NCBI GenBank assembly: GCA_900291925.1
Contig: UWYS01000015.1
Span: forward strand, 372,001-436,000
Direction of reading: 5' to 3'
DNA from: Thecaphora thlaspeos
Lineage: Eukaryota; Basidiomycota; Ustilaginomycetes; Urocystidales; Glomosporiaceae
DNA length: 64,000 nt
Below the pieces are notes generated by a model. It searched no databases and had not been told where the DNA came from. It was given only the letters and a program-made list of their open reading frames with translations. The position numbers and the translations under genes were made by a program. This document shows, piece by piece, positions 34,738-46,070 of the stretch (positions are counted from its first letter, which is position 1; the number at the start of each line of letters is the position of its first letter).

Positions 34738-35860
34738 ATGTTCCGCAACACGTACGACTCGGACAACACAGTCTTCTCTCCACAGGGACGCCTGCACCAG
34801 GTCGAGTACGCCCTTGAAGCCGTCAAGCAGGGTTCGGCCGTTGTTGGGCTGCGCTCCAAGACGCACGCCATTCTCGTTGCGCTGAAACGCGCCCCCTCTG
34901 AGCTGGCGGCCCACCAGAAGAAGATGCTGCGCATCGACAACCACATGGGCATCGGCTTCGCCGGCCTCACGTCCGACGCCCGCGTCCTCTCCAACTACAT
35001 GCGCCAGCTTGCGCTCTCGTCGCGCCTTCTCTACTCGCGCCCGCTACCCATCAGCCGCGTCGCCGCCACCCTCTCGGACCGCGCGCAGCTCAACACCATG
35101 GAATACGGTAGGAGGCCTTACGGCGTCGGCTTCCTCATCATCGGCGTCGACTCGACCGGCCCGCATCTCTACGAGTTCAGTGCGACGGGCAACTGCTTCG
35201 AGTACTACGCCATGAGCCTCGGCGCCAGGAGCCAGAGCGCAAAGACCTACCTCGAGAGGAACTACGAGGAGTTTGAAGAGGCAGACCTCGACAAGCTCGT
35301 CCTCCACGGCCTATACGCGCTCAGGGATACGTTGCAGCAGAACAAGGACGTGAGTCGGTAGTCATGATGGCGCTACGGCGCCCACGCTAGGGCTGCTAGA
35401 CCTGACGCGCCGATGCGCAGGAAGACGGACGCTGACCATGTCTTGCCTCGGTATTCGTTCTGCATTACCTTCTCGTCCCTCGCCATACGACCGCAGCTCG
35501 AGCTGGACCAAGTCTCGCTCGCCATAGTCGGTCCGGGAGCCGACGCCGATGCCAACACACCAGAAGCGCGCCGCGGCGAAAAGTTCCGCATCGTCGAAGG
35601 CGAGGACCTACAAAGGTGGATGACGATGTAAGTCGTTTACCCCCCTCCCCCCTTCCGTCCGGCCCCATCCATCACAAAGGGGGAGAAATGGAAGATCGCT
35701 GACGTTGCTTCTGTCGTTGAACTGTGCGCGATGAAATCACAGGATGGAGCCTAAGACGGTCCCTACTTCCACATCAGCGACGGGAGCAGCGCCCGGGTCT
35801 GGTACAGACCAGCCCGGCGGAAACGCTACCGTCGGCGACATCCAGCCCATGGAGGAATAA
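34738..35860 (+). CDS. PRE5: 20S proteasome subunit alpha-6 (Pre5/PSMA1)
   Basis: Three exons, 34738-35349, 35497-35627 and 35743-35860, give 286 residues, longer than yeast Pre5 (234) owing to a Gly/Ser/Thr-rich tail. The start [21 protein letters not shown] contains the alpha-subunit N-terminal signature followed by [17 protein letters not shown]. Further conserved blocks are [36 protein letters not shown] and [13 protein letters not shown]. Exon 2 adds [12 protein letters not shown]. The last exon encodes mostly disordered sequence ending IQPMEE. It is a structural alpha-ring subunit that gates the proteasome. Introns are GTGAGT..GCAG and GTAAGT..ACAG. Confidence 0.95.
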
Positions 35861-36269
35861 GGAGGTAGACCTCATGCCCCCTTGTGTACGCGATTACGAG
35901 CTTTCAATCCATATGCGTACCGAACAAGCGCATCAGACCGTTCAGTGTGCGAGTGATGGGTGGTATGTGTTTAGCGTCAAAGGGATTCTACAGGGTCCGA
36001 TGGTGGTCGGATCGTCGCATCGTGATACGGTCAATGACGAATGAAAACACGAGTCAGGGGTACGGTTCATTCTGACGCAGAGGATGAGTGGGGTGGAAGC
36101 GGGGAGGAAAACACTAGAGAGATCCTCGCTGCTTGCGTGCCGTCTCCTGGGCCCAGTATCTGTTGTCGGCGATGGGGAAGAAAAGAAAAAGAGAAAAAAA
36201 AGGGTAACCTCCACCGTCAGCAGACAAGACTATAGATGAAGTAGGTGCAAGATGAGGCAGCAAGAAAAC
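35861..36269. other. Convergent 3' region
   Basis: 409 bp between the PRE5 stop and the OM14-like gene's most upstream plausible stop. It may contain a small last exon of the latter (36217-36229). Purine-rich AAAGAAAAAGAG near 36180. Confidence 0.5.
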
Positions 36270-37330
36270 TCACCCTTGACCTCCAACGAGACCGAGGACG
36301 CCGACGGTGACGGCGCTCAGCAGACGACGATCGGTGCGCTGGACCTGTTCCTTGTTGGTGTAGGCGTAGAAGCCCAGACCTCCGAGCAATGCGACGTTGA
36401 CTGCAGGCAAGCGAGCAAGGGAAGGAACATGGAAAGGTCAGGCGGGTCACGGGGGGGAAGAGTAGACAGGCGAGGGAGAAGGATCGCGGATACGTACGGG
36501 CGCCGAGGGCGGGAAGCCATAGGTTGGGGTCGCTCGAGAACTTGTTCCAGAACGACTCGATCTCTTCGCCGGCCTCGCCTGCGGCCTTCTTGATCCTTCG
36601 GAGGGGTAGGGAGAGGTTCAATGGAGCCGCCAGTCAGCTTCTCAGCCTTTTCTTAGCAGGACCTCGTATCGCGCCAATAGAACGAGCCGCCGCCACTTAC
36701 TTCTTGCCCTCCTCCTTTGCGTGCTTCCTGAGCTCCCGGGTGTCCTTCTCGACCTCCTTCTTTGCATCTCCAGCGAGCTTCTGAGCCTTGTTTCCGGCGT
36801 CCTTTGCGAACTCCTGCGCCTCCTTTGCGTATTGCTGCGCCTTGCTGCCGGCCTCGTTGGCCGCCTTGCCCGCCTCGTTGCCGAGCTCCTGCGCCTTGTC
36901 GCCCGCCTTGTCGGTAGCCTTGTCGGCCTTGTTGCCTACGTCCTTTGCGGCGGCGGCGGCCTTTTCCTTTGCGGCCTGGGCCTCACGGTCCGCCTTGGCG
37001 CGCGCCTCTTGTGCCTCTGCGACGGTCTTCTCGTACGCCTCCTGCGACTCGGTCTTGAGGTGCTGGATGTCGGCATCGGCGGGCAGGACGTTGACCTTGC
37101 CCGAGTCAACATCGGGCAGGTGTACGTTGCTGGCGGGGTAAAGGGTGCACAGATAAGCTGGTCAGAAGAGCTGTTGATCTCGGGATTCAATCCTAGAGTC
37201 TGTGCCAGGGTACTGCTGCTACTTACACGTCATTCTGGTCAACGTTGTGGCCCTCGAGGAGGCTGGGATCGGGCCTGGGCTGCTCCGACTCAGAGGGAGC
37301 GTTGTGTGCGGCGACGGAAGCGTAGGACAT
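36270..37330 (-). CDS. OM14-like mitochondrial outer-membrane protein
   Basis: Exons 37330-37227, 37129-36701, 36595-36498 and 36400-36270 give 253 residues. The start MSYASVAAHNAPSESEQPRP resembles the fungal OM14-type N-terminus. Residues about 60-175 form a long Ala/Lys/Glu amphipathic repeat (AKEAQEFAKDAGNKAQKLAG and similar), likely helical or coiled. FWNKFSSDPNLWLPALGA leads into two hydrophobic segments, NVALLGGLGFYAYT and LLSAVTVGVLGLVGG. In yeast, Om14 sits in the mitochondrial outer membrane and helps receive ribosomes; the assignment here rests on pattern memory. The stop TGA (36270-36272) overlaps a strong GTGAGT donor; splicing to 36229 would instead end the protein GQGLVC at 36217. 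It diverges from the SRP receptor gene. Confidence 0.7.
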
Positions 37331-37881
37331 CTTTGGGTATGTGAGCTGAGAAGAGGGGGGGCTCGGCGAGAGGGAGATAGAGAGGAAATGAGGACGGATG
37401 GAACACAGAATATGAAGCGGGCCTGAAGATGGTGTGATTGGATGTGAGTTGGATGGAAGAAAGGAAGAACGCGCGAACGGACGGACGGCGAAGAGGCGTC
37501 GATGGACGGCGGCGACGGTGGCGGGGCGATTGCCCAAAAAGGGTCGCCCCTGCCAAGGCCGGATCGGTTGGGCCCTCGACTGAAAGGCGCCCGAGCGGGC
37601 GCAACCGTCCGTCTGTGAGCGTCATCTCGCATCCCGCTGTCGGCCTCTGGCTGGCCTGGGCCCTGGCCCGTGCCACGGTGTGGAGAGCGTGAGAATGTCG
37701 GATCCGGTCGGGCGTTATCCAGGCCGGGAAGAACAAGCTTCGGGGACACGCTGCCAGACCCTTCTTTGCTCGACGCTCCTCCTCCTCCTCCTCCTCCTAC
37801 AGCATCGCCGCCGCCGCCTTCACCGCTGTATCTCTCGTCGCACCGCACCACTTCCAAGTCGCCGCCGGCTCACCATCCGCC
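37331..37881. promoter_or_regulatory. Divergent promoter between OM14-like and SRP receptor beta genes
   Basis: 551 bp between diverging starts. It contains a CTC-triplet run at about 37778-37798 in the SRP-receptor leader. Confidence 0.4.
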
Positions 37882-39239
37882 ATGGCCTTTGTCGCTCCCG
37901 CACTGCGCTGGCCGGACGTCATCGTCCCCTACCTTCCCGCGACGATTCGCGACTCGACCATCCCGCCGCAGTACTTTCTTCTGGCCTCGGTCACCCTCGC
38001 AGTCCTCCTTGTCTCCTTTACGCTCTCCGGCGGCTCAAAGGCGGCGCTTGAAGGTGCACACGTCGCCTCGTCCCTCTCCTCGTCCAGCCTCGAGAAGCGC
38101 GGACGCGCTAAGTCCCCCACCGTCCTCCTTGTCGGACTCTCAGAGAGCGGCAAGACGGCGCTCTTCTCCGGTCTCGTCTATGGTGCCATCCCAGAGACTC
38201 TGCCCAGCCAGAGGGAGAGCCAGGGCGTCGTAGAGCCGGCGCGAATCCTCGAAGCCGGCGCGGGCGAGAGCGTAAAGTCGACACTCCTTGTAGACCTCCC
38301 CGGCCACCCGCGTCTCAGGCCAAAAGTCGACGAGTACATCAACCAGGCGGACGGCATCGTCATCTGCGTCGACGCGACTGCGGCAACAAAATCGGCAAAT
38401 GTAAGACAGGACAACCGAGACGCCAACGATGTCGCTGCCATTGCCGAGTGAGTAGCCTAAGGCGCCACCGCTCCAAGTCGCTCAAGCGGACGTATGTGCT
38501 GACGCGTTTCACCCCTTGCGTCGGTCCGTCGTCGTACGCCTCCCGCAGCCTGATCCACAGCACGCTCACCTCGCTCGCCAAGCAGCGTCTCCGCTCCACC
38601 GGCAGCTCGACCCTCGCGGCGCCCTCGGTGTTGGTCCTCTTTACGCGCTCCGACCTTTCGACGCTTCTCTCATCGACCAACACAGACGCTGCCAAGGACA
38701 CCAAGCGAAGGCAGCAGCTCCTCACACGCTGCCGCACCGCCATTGAGACGGAGCTGGGTCAGCGTCGCGCCGGCATGGGTCTCGGTCGTCGCAGCGCAGG
38801 GGTCCGCATCGCAGGTGTCGGCAAGGTGGTCGACGGCGAGCCCTCGTCTCTCGCTCCCAGCAGCGGCATCTTTGGCTGGGTCAAGCGCGCTCTCGGCCTG
38901 TCCGGCCCTTCCTCTCGCGGCGGCAGCGGAGGGCAAGGCGGGGAGGACGTCGAGGAAGAGGAGGACGTCGACACGCTCGATTACATCGACTGGCGAGCGG
39001 CCAAGCGCGAGGCCGCCCAGGCGGCGGCAGCGTCGGGTCAGCAGGGCGGTATGAACACATTCAGCCTCGAGAAGCTCGACGAAGACGTCGTGTGGCGAGG
39101 CAAGGTCGACTGGGCCCTGGCCAGCGTCGGAAAGGCTAGGGGATGGGAGAAGGGAGATGCAGAGGTCGAGGATGCCTCGACGCTCCAGGATGGGCTGGGC
39201 GAGGTCAAGAAGTGGCTCGTCGGGCTGCAGCTCGACTGA
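37882..39239 (+). CDS. SRP102: Signal recognition particle receptor subunit beta
   Basis: Two exons, 37882-38447 and 38549-39239 (GTGAGT..GCAG), give 418 residues, longer than yeast Srp102 (244). A single TM lies near residues 30-49. The small-GTPase domain follows: P-loop GLSESGKT at 85-92, LVDLPGHPRLR near 138-148 (switch II), and an FTRSDL motif standing in for NKxD. Between the late G-domain blocks is a Ser/Gly/Glu-rich insertion, with DTLDYIDWRAAKREAAQ after it. The C-terminus ends WLVGLQLD. The protein anchors the SRP receptor alpha subunit at the ER membrane and helps pass ribosome-nascent chains to the translocon. Identity is secure. Confidence 0.93.
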
Positions 39240-40884
39240 GGGTGCTTCGTTGCGACAAGTTGTAAGCTAGTCCGCGTTGAGGACAAAAGGAAAGTCAGAC
39301 GAACCCACTCTGCGTTACAAAGCGCTGATGATGGTCGTAGTCCGCGCGAAGCATCTGAGTCCCGTCCTAGCGTGTATCTGATTGTGCAGCCAGCGCGTTC
39401 CTCGATCAACGGTGACCATCGCCATCATCGTCCCGATGCCACAGAGTAGTGTCGGAGACTGACGAACGGGTCCGAGCTCAGGTCCGAGCTCAATTCTCAC
39501 GGGGCACGAGATGCAAAGGGACCGAGCGACAAGTCGGGTCTTCAATGTACCCCTTCCTCGCCGTCATCCTCTACCATATATGACCCTCCAAGAAGCATGC
39601 CAGACGACCGTCTTGCCTACGGACTCTAACGATCGGACTCTGGCCAATTCCCATGTTCTGACCCCGTCCTCTTCACCCCGTCTTACAGTTCGTACATCGC
39701 AGAGGCCAGTGCGAAACAAAAGAGTCGGGATGTCTGCAGTCAGCCGAGACTCAAGGAGTACCTATACGGTCATTTCTTGCTTCAGAACGACCTTTCGAGA
39801 GTGGCTGGGCGGTGGCGTTGCAAGACAAGAGGCAGGTGGAGAGGTCTCCTGCGAGGCTCAGGGCCTCAAGGCCACTAGGTGCATGTCCACCCACCCCTTT
39901 GTTTCCCGCTTTGAGTTCCCCTGCAGCTTTGCAGAAGACCGACTGAGCGCAAAAGCCCCTTCAACCTCCGGCACGAGGAGCCTCACATCTCCAACGATGC
40001 GATGAACTTGCCGAAAGAAATCGAGCGCATGTGCCGCTGGGCTAGGCGGTGCTTTCCGCCAAGAACGAGTGGTGAGTCGGAGCAGTGAGCGGAGCGCCAG
40101 TGTCGAGGTTCATGCCCCTTGTTGCTGTCCCGCCCTTTCTTGCCTTGCAAGCGAATCAGAAGCGCGCGGGGTCGACCGGCGGAGTCAAACGTAGACCCAA
40201 GCCGTTGCGACGGGCATCGATGGAAGGTACAGTACAGTACTTGCTTATCGTGCGAATGGAGCAATGAGAACAAACAACGTGTGGTGACGACTCGCCACAG
40301 CTGAGCCACGCGGCGGAGAGGTACTGTAAGTACGAGAGAGAGGCACAATGGAGAGGCGCGGGAGAGGTCGAGTCAGACGAGCAAGGGAGGCTGGGGTTTT
40401 GCGGGGCGGGTCCAGGCCACTACAGTATGTACACCTGCCTCTGTACAGTACGAGCAGAGACGCTCGGCCCACCCCGCCTCGCTTCACCTCGCCTCGCCTG
40501 GCCCAGCACGGCCTGGAGGTCACGTATCGGTCCGGTCCGGCTTTGGTCCAAAAAAGGGGGGACTCGATCGCCGCCAACGAGGCGTGAAGCGAGGTAGAGG
40601 CAGCAGCACCAGCACCAGCGCCAGCACCAGCGGCAGTCAAGGCAGAGGCACGCGCATCAAAATCACCCCGGCTGTGGCCGAGATGATCGATGTCTATTCG
40701 AAAGGGCCGAGGCGCGCGAGCAAGTCTAATTGACAGGGTTCACAGGGCTGCTGCCATGACTGGCCCGGCCACACGGCGGTGCTGTTTACAGTAATTCCTT
40801 TCTATTGTTCAGCGAGGGCGGGGGTCGCGGGTTGGCTTTAGATTTGAATCAGACACGGCGCTCTACACTACTGTAACTACACAA

Positions 40885-40898
40885 ATACTGTACAGTAT
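40885..40898. promoter_or_regulatory. Perfect 14-bp palindrome ATACTGTACAGTAT
   Basis: The best example of the dispersed palindrome family found in the loose intergenic regions of this window. Its twofold symmetry would suit a dimeric DNA-binding protein, which is inference. Confidence 0.5.
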
Positions 40899-41054
40899 AC
40901 ACGCAGGCAGGCAGCCCGCCAGTCAGGACAGGACGGCCTGGCTCGGCTCGGCTTGCTCGCGATCAAGCGATAACTGTCACGGCCAATCAGCGCTCGCCAC
41001 AAGCAGGCAGAGGCGGAGTGAGGTACCTCTGTAGGCACACAGGGCTGGTGCAAC

Positions 41055-41105
41055 GCCTGCCCGCCTGCCCGCCTGCCCGCCTGCCTGTCTGCCCGTCTGC
41101 CTGCC
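41055..41105. repeat. Imperfect (CCTGCCCG)n tandem repeat
   Basis: Octamer-like CCTGCCCG units with CCTGCCTGT variants, upstream of the gene at 41581. Confidence 0.8.
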
Positions 41106-41580
41106 AACCCTATCGCGGATCCTCCGCGCGTATGGCCAAACGCTGTCCGTAGGCCCGTATATAGAGCTGGCCGACGCAGGCAAGGGCTCTCTTACCCTCT
41201 CTCTCTCTCTCTCTCGCAGCCCTCGGCAGTCAACCAGACTCCTAACTCCTACAGTATCCTCTCCACCAGCAACACCTCGCCCTACAAGCAGCCGCTCACG
41301 ACCAGCCCTCGCTCGACTCTGACGCCACCCGCCCTCGCCCCCTCGCGCCGATACTTTCGTGCCGTCACATCATCTACTGCGGAACCTCCGCGCAGCCCAG
41401 CTTCAGCGCGCGCGCCTACCTCTTTACGGTAGCATTCGCAGCAAACAGCATCCTCAACCGCCGCCCGCTCCAAGCCAGCGTCAGGCAACGCCAACGCCCA
41501 CGCATACACGCCGTCCAGTGCTCTAGCTAGCAGCGACGGCATCTGGATCTGAACTCGTCGCCACCGAGATCCTATCGACG

Positions 41581-42408
41581 ATGCCATCCCTCTCAAACTT
41601 CTTCACGGCCGCGTCCACTAGGACAAAGCAATCAAAATCCACCGCCGACCGAAAGGCGCAGCCGGGACGCCGCGCCGCCTCGTCGTCATCGTCGTCGACT
41701 GCCCGACAGAAAGCCGCGAGGCACCAGGTCTCGTACGATGTCACCTACGGACCTCCACCTCCGCGCGGCTCCGTAACAAAGGAGAAGCTCTGCTACCTCG
41801 ACTGGAGGCTCTCGCACATCCGTGACTCGAGGCTCTCCGAGCACACCGACGCTCCCTGGGTCGACGGCCGCAACACCATTGGTCGCACCTCGTTCGAGAT
41901 CCACGCAATCGCCGCCGAGCAGGACGGGGAGGAATCGTCCGAGTCGCTCAACAGCTCGTCTGGCCACAAGCAAGGGGGCAACGACGGTGGCGCCCCACAG
42001 GAAGTTGCCCAGAGCAGGGCGCAGGATGCCATCATCGCTATCTACTCGGAGGAGGAAAAAGCCGCCGGCTCGGCGGCGCTCAAGCACGCCCTCATGGTGG
42101 ACAATGCGCTCGTCACCGTGCCCCTTCTCGGCAAGGTGGAGTCGCGTAGCGAGTCGGACAGCTCCAGCAGCGACGACAACCACCACCGCCGAGGCGCAGA
42201 CAACCACGGCGCCCGGGCCGGTCAGACCGAGGCGGCGCCGGCGGTCAAGGCGGCGCGGCCAACCTCGATCTTCCATCGCGCTAGCCGCAAGATCTCGCTT
42301 AGGGGTAAGCGTACAAAGCCGGCGCAAGACGCCGTTGCCGCCAACAGCATCGACAGGCGAACGACGCTGCGTGGCCGCGTCCTCCCCATCCGACTTTGGC
42401 AGAGCTGA
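41581..42408 (+). CDS. Hypothetical Ser-rich protein, 275 residues
   Basis: A single exon starting MPSLSNFFTAASTRTKQSKS. Internal segments LCYLDWRLSHIRDSRLSEH and NTIGRTSFEIHAIAAEQDGE look folded or motif-like; the rest is low complexity (SSSSSS, His/Asp runs) with a basic FHRASRKISLRGKRTKP stretch near residues 235-252. No signal peptide or TM is visible. I do not recognise it. Codon third positions are strongly GC, like neighbouring real genes, which supports coding status. It is preceded by a CT-rich leader and the palindrome-bearing region. Confidence 0.6.
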   Translation: MPSLSNFFTAASTRTKQSKSTADRKAQPGRRAASSSSSSTARQKAARHQVSYDVTYGPPPPRGSVTKEKLCYLDWRLSHIRDSRLSEHTDAPWVDGRNTIGRTSFEIHAIAAEQDGEESSESLNSSSGHKQGGNDGGAPQEVAQSRAQDAIIAIYSEEEKAAGSAALKHALMVDNALVTVPLLGKVESRSESDSSSSDDNHHRRGADNHGARAGQTEAAPAVKAARPTSIFHRASRKISLRGKRTKPAQDAVAANSIDRRTTLRGRVLPIRLWQS

Positions 42409-44123
42409 GCGGGCCGTGCCGTCGCTGGCCTTGTCGCCTCTTCATTCGATCCCGAACGCAACCCGGCCAGATCCGAAGCAACTATATCCGAGCACACGTC
42501 TCAGTCCCGTAAAGGAAGCTCACCAGGGAGCCATTCATCCAGGCGTCAACTTTCCGCATACCCCGCAGGTTCATGCCAGCCCCATTGAAGAAGTCGGGGC
42601 CCGATCCTTGCCGTCACCGCGTTACCATACCCTCTGGAGACCTTCCATGGTCATATTCGCGCCAAGCCTCACACACGCACACACTCACTCAGCTCGTGAG
42701 GTCTGTTTCCGTCTCGTTTCTGTAATACTATCGTTTCCAGTGTTCTATCTCATGCCCCATGCGCGCTCTACTTTAGTGTCGTGACGAAATCGATACCTTT
42801 ACGACGTCGTCGGCTGGCTGTCTCGACGCTGATGATATGCGGACAAGATGAATCGTCGAATAGCAGGCCCTATCGATGTAGAGCCCAACCTGTGTCCACC
42901 TTTGCTTCACTCGGCCCACCGCTGACTCCAAGCGGAGAAGAAGGAAGCTTGATTGGCATTCGGACACCCCTACCCTTGGGCGATCAAGCCGTTGTCCGAT
43001 ACACAGAGTCGTCGTTGCGATGTGGCCAAGTGGCGATGCGGCGCTGGAGCAGGGCCCACTGGGCCGTAGTTACAGGGCTTGAGTAGAACGGGACCAGTCC
43101 ATACAAGCACCTGTCCGAAAGCGGCTTGCTCGCCTCTCGCTAGTTAGCGTCGCCTTTCGTCGTCGTCCGCCCTCGTCCGGCCAAGCATGCAATCGAAACA
43201 TCAGATGCCGGTGCGCGCGCACAGCGACCAGCGCCTTCAAGGGAGGAGGTCTTTACGGAACAAGCAAACAAAGAGGCTGGCATGCCGTCTGCCGCTCCCA
43301 CGTCCAGGGTGCTGCGGCGACTACACGGCTGCGCGCGCACAGGATGCGTTACTTGAAATGTAGCTAGGACGCAACCACCGCACTCGAGGACGGCTCCGTG
43401 CAACTAAGCTCCTGTCAGTTGCATGGCAAACAGAGATCCCGCTGCCCAGCATCGCCATGGCACAGCGTCGATCTGGCTTCAAACCCAAGCGGTGCGCGGG
43501 GCCAAGGGGGAGGACCAAGCACTAACATCTGTACAGTACGTGCGATTTGAGCGAGGGCGGGGCGGTTGCGTCGATCCATGAACCTCTTCCGCGGGACTCT
43601 ATGCTCTTTGCCTCCCCGAGCCTTGCCATGACAGCCGCAAAGGTTGGCATCGGCCTTCTCCAACGGCCTTCTCCAACGGCCTTCTCCAACGGCCTTGCTG
43701 CAACGAACGTAGGGCTTTCTGTGTCGGCCTCGTCGTTCTCCCTTCCATCGTCCCTGCCTCCATCAACCCACCGTCCGTCTATCCATCCCCCTGGCGTCCC
43801 CTTCTCGACCGCATAGGCAGAGGGCAGCAGCCTGCAGCGTCTCCCTATACCCGTCCGCGGCCATCCCATCGCCTCAGCAACATCATCTCACCGAGAGCGA
43901 TCCGGCTCGACGGTCCCTGGTCTTCAGCCAACGTCTGGTGCCTTTCGACACCTCACGCTCGCTCATCTCCCGTCCTCTGCGTCCATCACATGATGCGAAG
44001 ACCCTACGTCGAATCTGGCCTGCGATCGGCTAGGCCAGACATCCGCCACAGGTCCCGCTCCAACGGTCCCGCGCCAACGGTCCCGACCGCAAGGCGCGCG
44101 ACCCCAGCTCGCTTCCATCTACC
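42409..44123. other. 1.7-kb intergenic region
   Basis: No coherent coding frame. One TGTACAGTACG site lies at 43530-43540 and a 13-nt tandem repeat at 43651-43696. The last 300 bp probably hold the promoter and leader of the gene at 44124. Confidence 0.5.
43651..43696. repeat. 13-nt tandem repeat CGGCCTTCTCCAA, 3.5 copies
   Basis: Three perfect copies plus a partial fourth, about 430 bp upstream of the 44124 start codon. Confidence 0.95.
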
Positions 44124-46055
44124 ATGACCGCCGCCGAGCGCCAGCGCAAGACGAGGACCAAGACAGCGACGAGAGGCGATCCGTCGACACTGCGGAGCCC
44201 ACCGTCCGACCCGCACCCCGCCATCGCCGGCGCCTCGGTCGTTCCGACCTCTGTCAACCGCGCTGGCGACAGAGACGGGGAGAGGGAGCGTTTCGGAAGC
44301 TCTGCCACTCTCACCCGCTCGCATGCCTACAGCGGACCGCGCGAGCTGACCCCCGAGGAGGAGGAGAAGTGGGCGCTCAAGAACGAGAGCAAGCGTCGAA
44401 AGGGCGGCGTCTTCGGCCGGCTCAAGAGGCTCGCCAGGGGCAAGAAGGGCAAGGACGACGCCGGACCCGCATCGCAGGAGGCCTACGACGCCCATGCCGT
44501 CCTCGGACGCACTCACACCGCCGTCACGGAGCTGCGCTCGCGCAGGAGCTTCGTCCAGAAGAGGGACCGCGCCGATTCTCAGACAAAGTCTATATCGGTC
44601 CCTCGAGGCTCATATGGTAGGCGCGCCGCCGCCGCTGCCATCGCCTCTGGTACCGCGGGCGCCGGTGGAGCGGCGGGCCTCGCCGCTTACAACGCCCGGA
44701 ACGGCAGGTCGAGGGGCGGTAGCGACAGCCTCCTCTCGGGAGAGGACACCGTCAGCGAGAGCGGTACGGCGGTGCGATCGCTGCGCCCCGCCGTCGACCG
44801 GCCCACGCCGATCGCCAGCGAGGACGAGCTGGAATCGACCATCACCGAGGAGGGACGGGACGCGGCCGAACTCACCGACGACGACGATGACGACAGTGGC
44901 CGGAGGTCGCCCGTGACGCCCGTCGAGGTCTCCGACCAGCCCCCTCGCATCGGCACTCCGTTCGCGCTCCGCGAGGCCGAGAACGCCCGCTCGCCCGAGC
45001 TCGTGGATCCCTACGTCGTCGGCGGAAGCCCCATACACCGGTGGACCAAGTCTCTCGCCGAGAGCGTCCAGCCGAGCGTGCTCGACGCCGATGCCGTCTC
45101 GATGATCCCACCCTCGTCGCCGTTTCTGCCCATCTCCGGTCCCTTGAGTCACCAGGATGCCATTGTCACCAGCGGCCGACCCTCGATGCAGTCCGCCAGG
45201 GACCAGGAGATCGATCAGGAGAACGAGACCAGGCCGCGCACTGCCAGCTCGTCGTCCAACCCTGCGCTCAAGAGTGCCGCTGGCGGAGCGCTCGGCGGCC
45301 TGGCTGCCATGATCGGCTTCGACACCCTCCGCGAGGACAAGAACGGCATCGTCAAGGACACGCCGCCCTCCCACCCCGTCGTCAGCCGCGACCTGGCCAA
45401 CAGTGCCGACCCCTTGGCTGAGCTGGAAGCGTCGGAGTCTCCCATGGAGATCAAAAGCACGGGCGTTCAGGACTCGGTTTACCCTGCCCGCGAATCTTCG
45501 GAACTGCCTTACACCCTCGACTCGACTGCACCCGCCGCCGCCGAGGTAGATGGAGAGGCTTCGGCCCCGACGAAGAAGAAGAAGAAGAAGAAGAAGAAAC
45601 CGAAGAAGGGCAAAGCCGCCGCCGCTCTTGCCACGTCCGCCACGATCGGCGTCGGCATCGGAGGCCTTGCCGCAGTCGCCGGCTCGAGGCACGCAGACAG
45701 CAACCCAGCAGCCGGCTCGGTAGCTCCCCTGGAGACCGTCAAGAAGGCCAAGAAGAAGAAGTCTAAGCTGCGCGGCCAGGAGGCGGAGCCGATCGCGGCC
45801 ACCACGGTCGGAGGCGCCAACGACGATGCCGTCGTCCTTTCCAACATCCCAGCTTCGAGCAGCATCGTCCCCGCCGTCTCCTCGATCCCCCTCGAGGAGG
45901 CCGACGGCGCCAGGACGGAGATGCCCATCGTCGTCAACGAGGACGAGCTCTCTTCGAAGCTGAGCGCCCCGCCGGTCCGCAGGCGCAACTTCCTCCTGAC
46001 GCCAAGCATCGCCCCGAGCCTCGCCGATCCGCTCAACAGCGGGATGCGCACGTGA
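44124..46055 (+). CDS. Disordered Ala/Gly/Lys-rich protein, possibly the N-terminal part of the PX gene
   Basis: A single frame of 643 residues from the ATG at 44124 to a TGA at 46053-46055. It is mostly disordered and charged. Three Ala/Gly-rich hydrophobic patches follow basic residues near 165-192, 382-397 and 484-520; the last comes after a run of ten lysines. RNFLLTPSIAPSLADPLNSGM precedes the stop. I recognise no domain. Sixteen bases after the stop, in the same reading phase, is the ATG of the PX-domain frame (46071). So this may be (a) an independent gene followed very closely by another, or (b) the N-terminus of one large protein interrupted by the stop. The sequence cannot decide. 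Confidence 0.6.
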   Translation: MTAAERQRKTRTKTATRGDPSTLRSPPSDPHPAIAGASVVPTSVNRAGDRDGERERFGSSATLTRSHAYSGPRELTPEEEEKWALKNESKRRKGGVFGRLKRLARGKKGKDDAGPASQEAYDAHAVLGRTHTAVTELRSRRSFVQKRDRADSQTKSISVPRGSYGRRAAAAAIASGTAGAGGAAGLAAYNARNGRSRGGSDSLLSGEDTVSESGTAVRSLRPAVDRPTPIASEDELESTITEEGRDAAELTDDDDDDSGRRSPVTPVEVSDQPPRIGTPFALREAENARSPELVDPYVVGGSPIHRWTKSLAESVQPSVLDADAVSMIPPSSPFLPISGPLSHQDAIVTSGRPSMQSARDQEIDQENETRPRTASSSSNPALKSAAGGALGGLAAMIGFDTLREDKNGIVKDTPPSHPVVSRDLANSADPLAELEASESPMEIKSTGVQDSVYPARESSELPYTLDSTAPAAAEVDGEASAPTKKKKKKKKKPKKGKAAAALATSATIGVGIGGLAAVAGSRHADSNPAAGSVAPLETVKKAKKKKSKLRGQEAEPIAATTVGGANDDAVVLSNIPASSSIVPAVSSIPLEEADGARTEMPIVVNEDELSSKLSAPPVRRRNFLLTPSIAPSLADPLNSGMRT

Positions 46056-46070
46056 AGCATCCGGTCGTAC

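Larger units (their letters stand above)
39240..41580. other. 2.3-kb gene-free region with palindromic TACTGTAC sites
   Basis: No frame looks coding. Sites matching or nearly matching TACTGTACAGTA occur at about 40225-40240, 40322-40333, 40420-40450 and 40885-40898. A CCTGCCCG repeat lies at 41055-41105 and a CT run near 41197-41216, just upstream of the next gene. Confidence 0.55.

Noticed and set aside
35401..35496. Extra exon EDGR at 35421 in PRE5
   Set aside because: It meets a stop after four codons; the acceptor at 35495-35496 gives the conserved [12 protein letters not shown].
41055..41105. CRISPR-like array or minisatellite with spacers
   Set aside because: The units are contiguous and imperfect with no unique spacers, and the genome is eukaryotic; it is a simple repeat.
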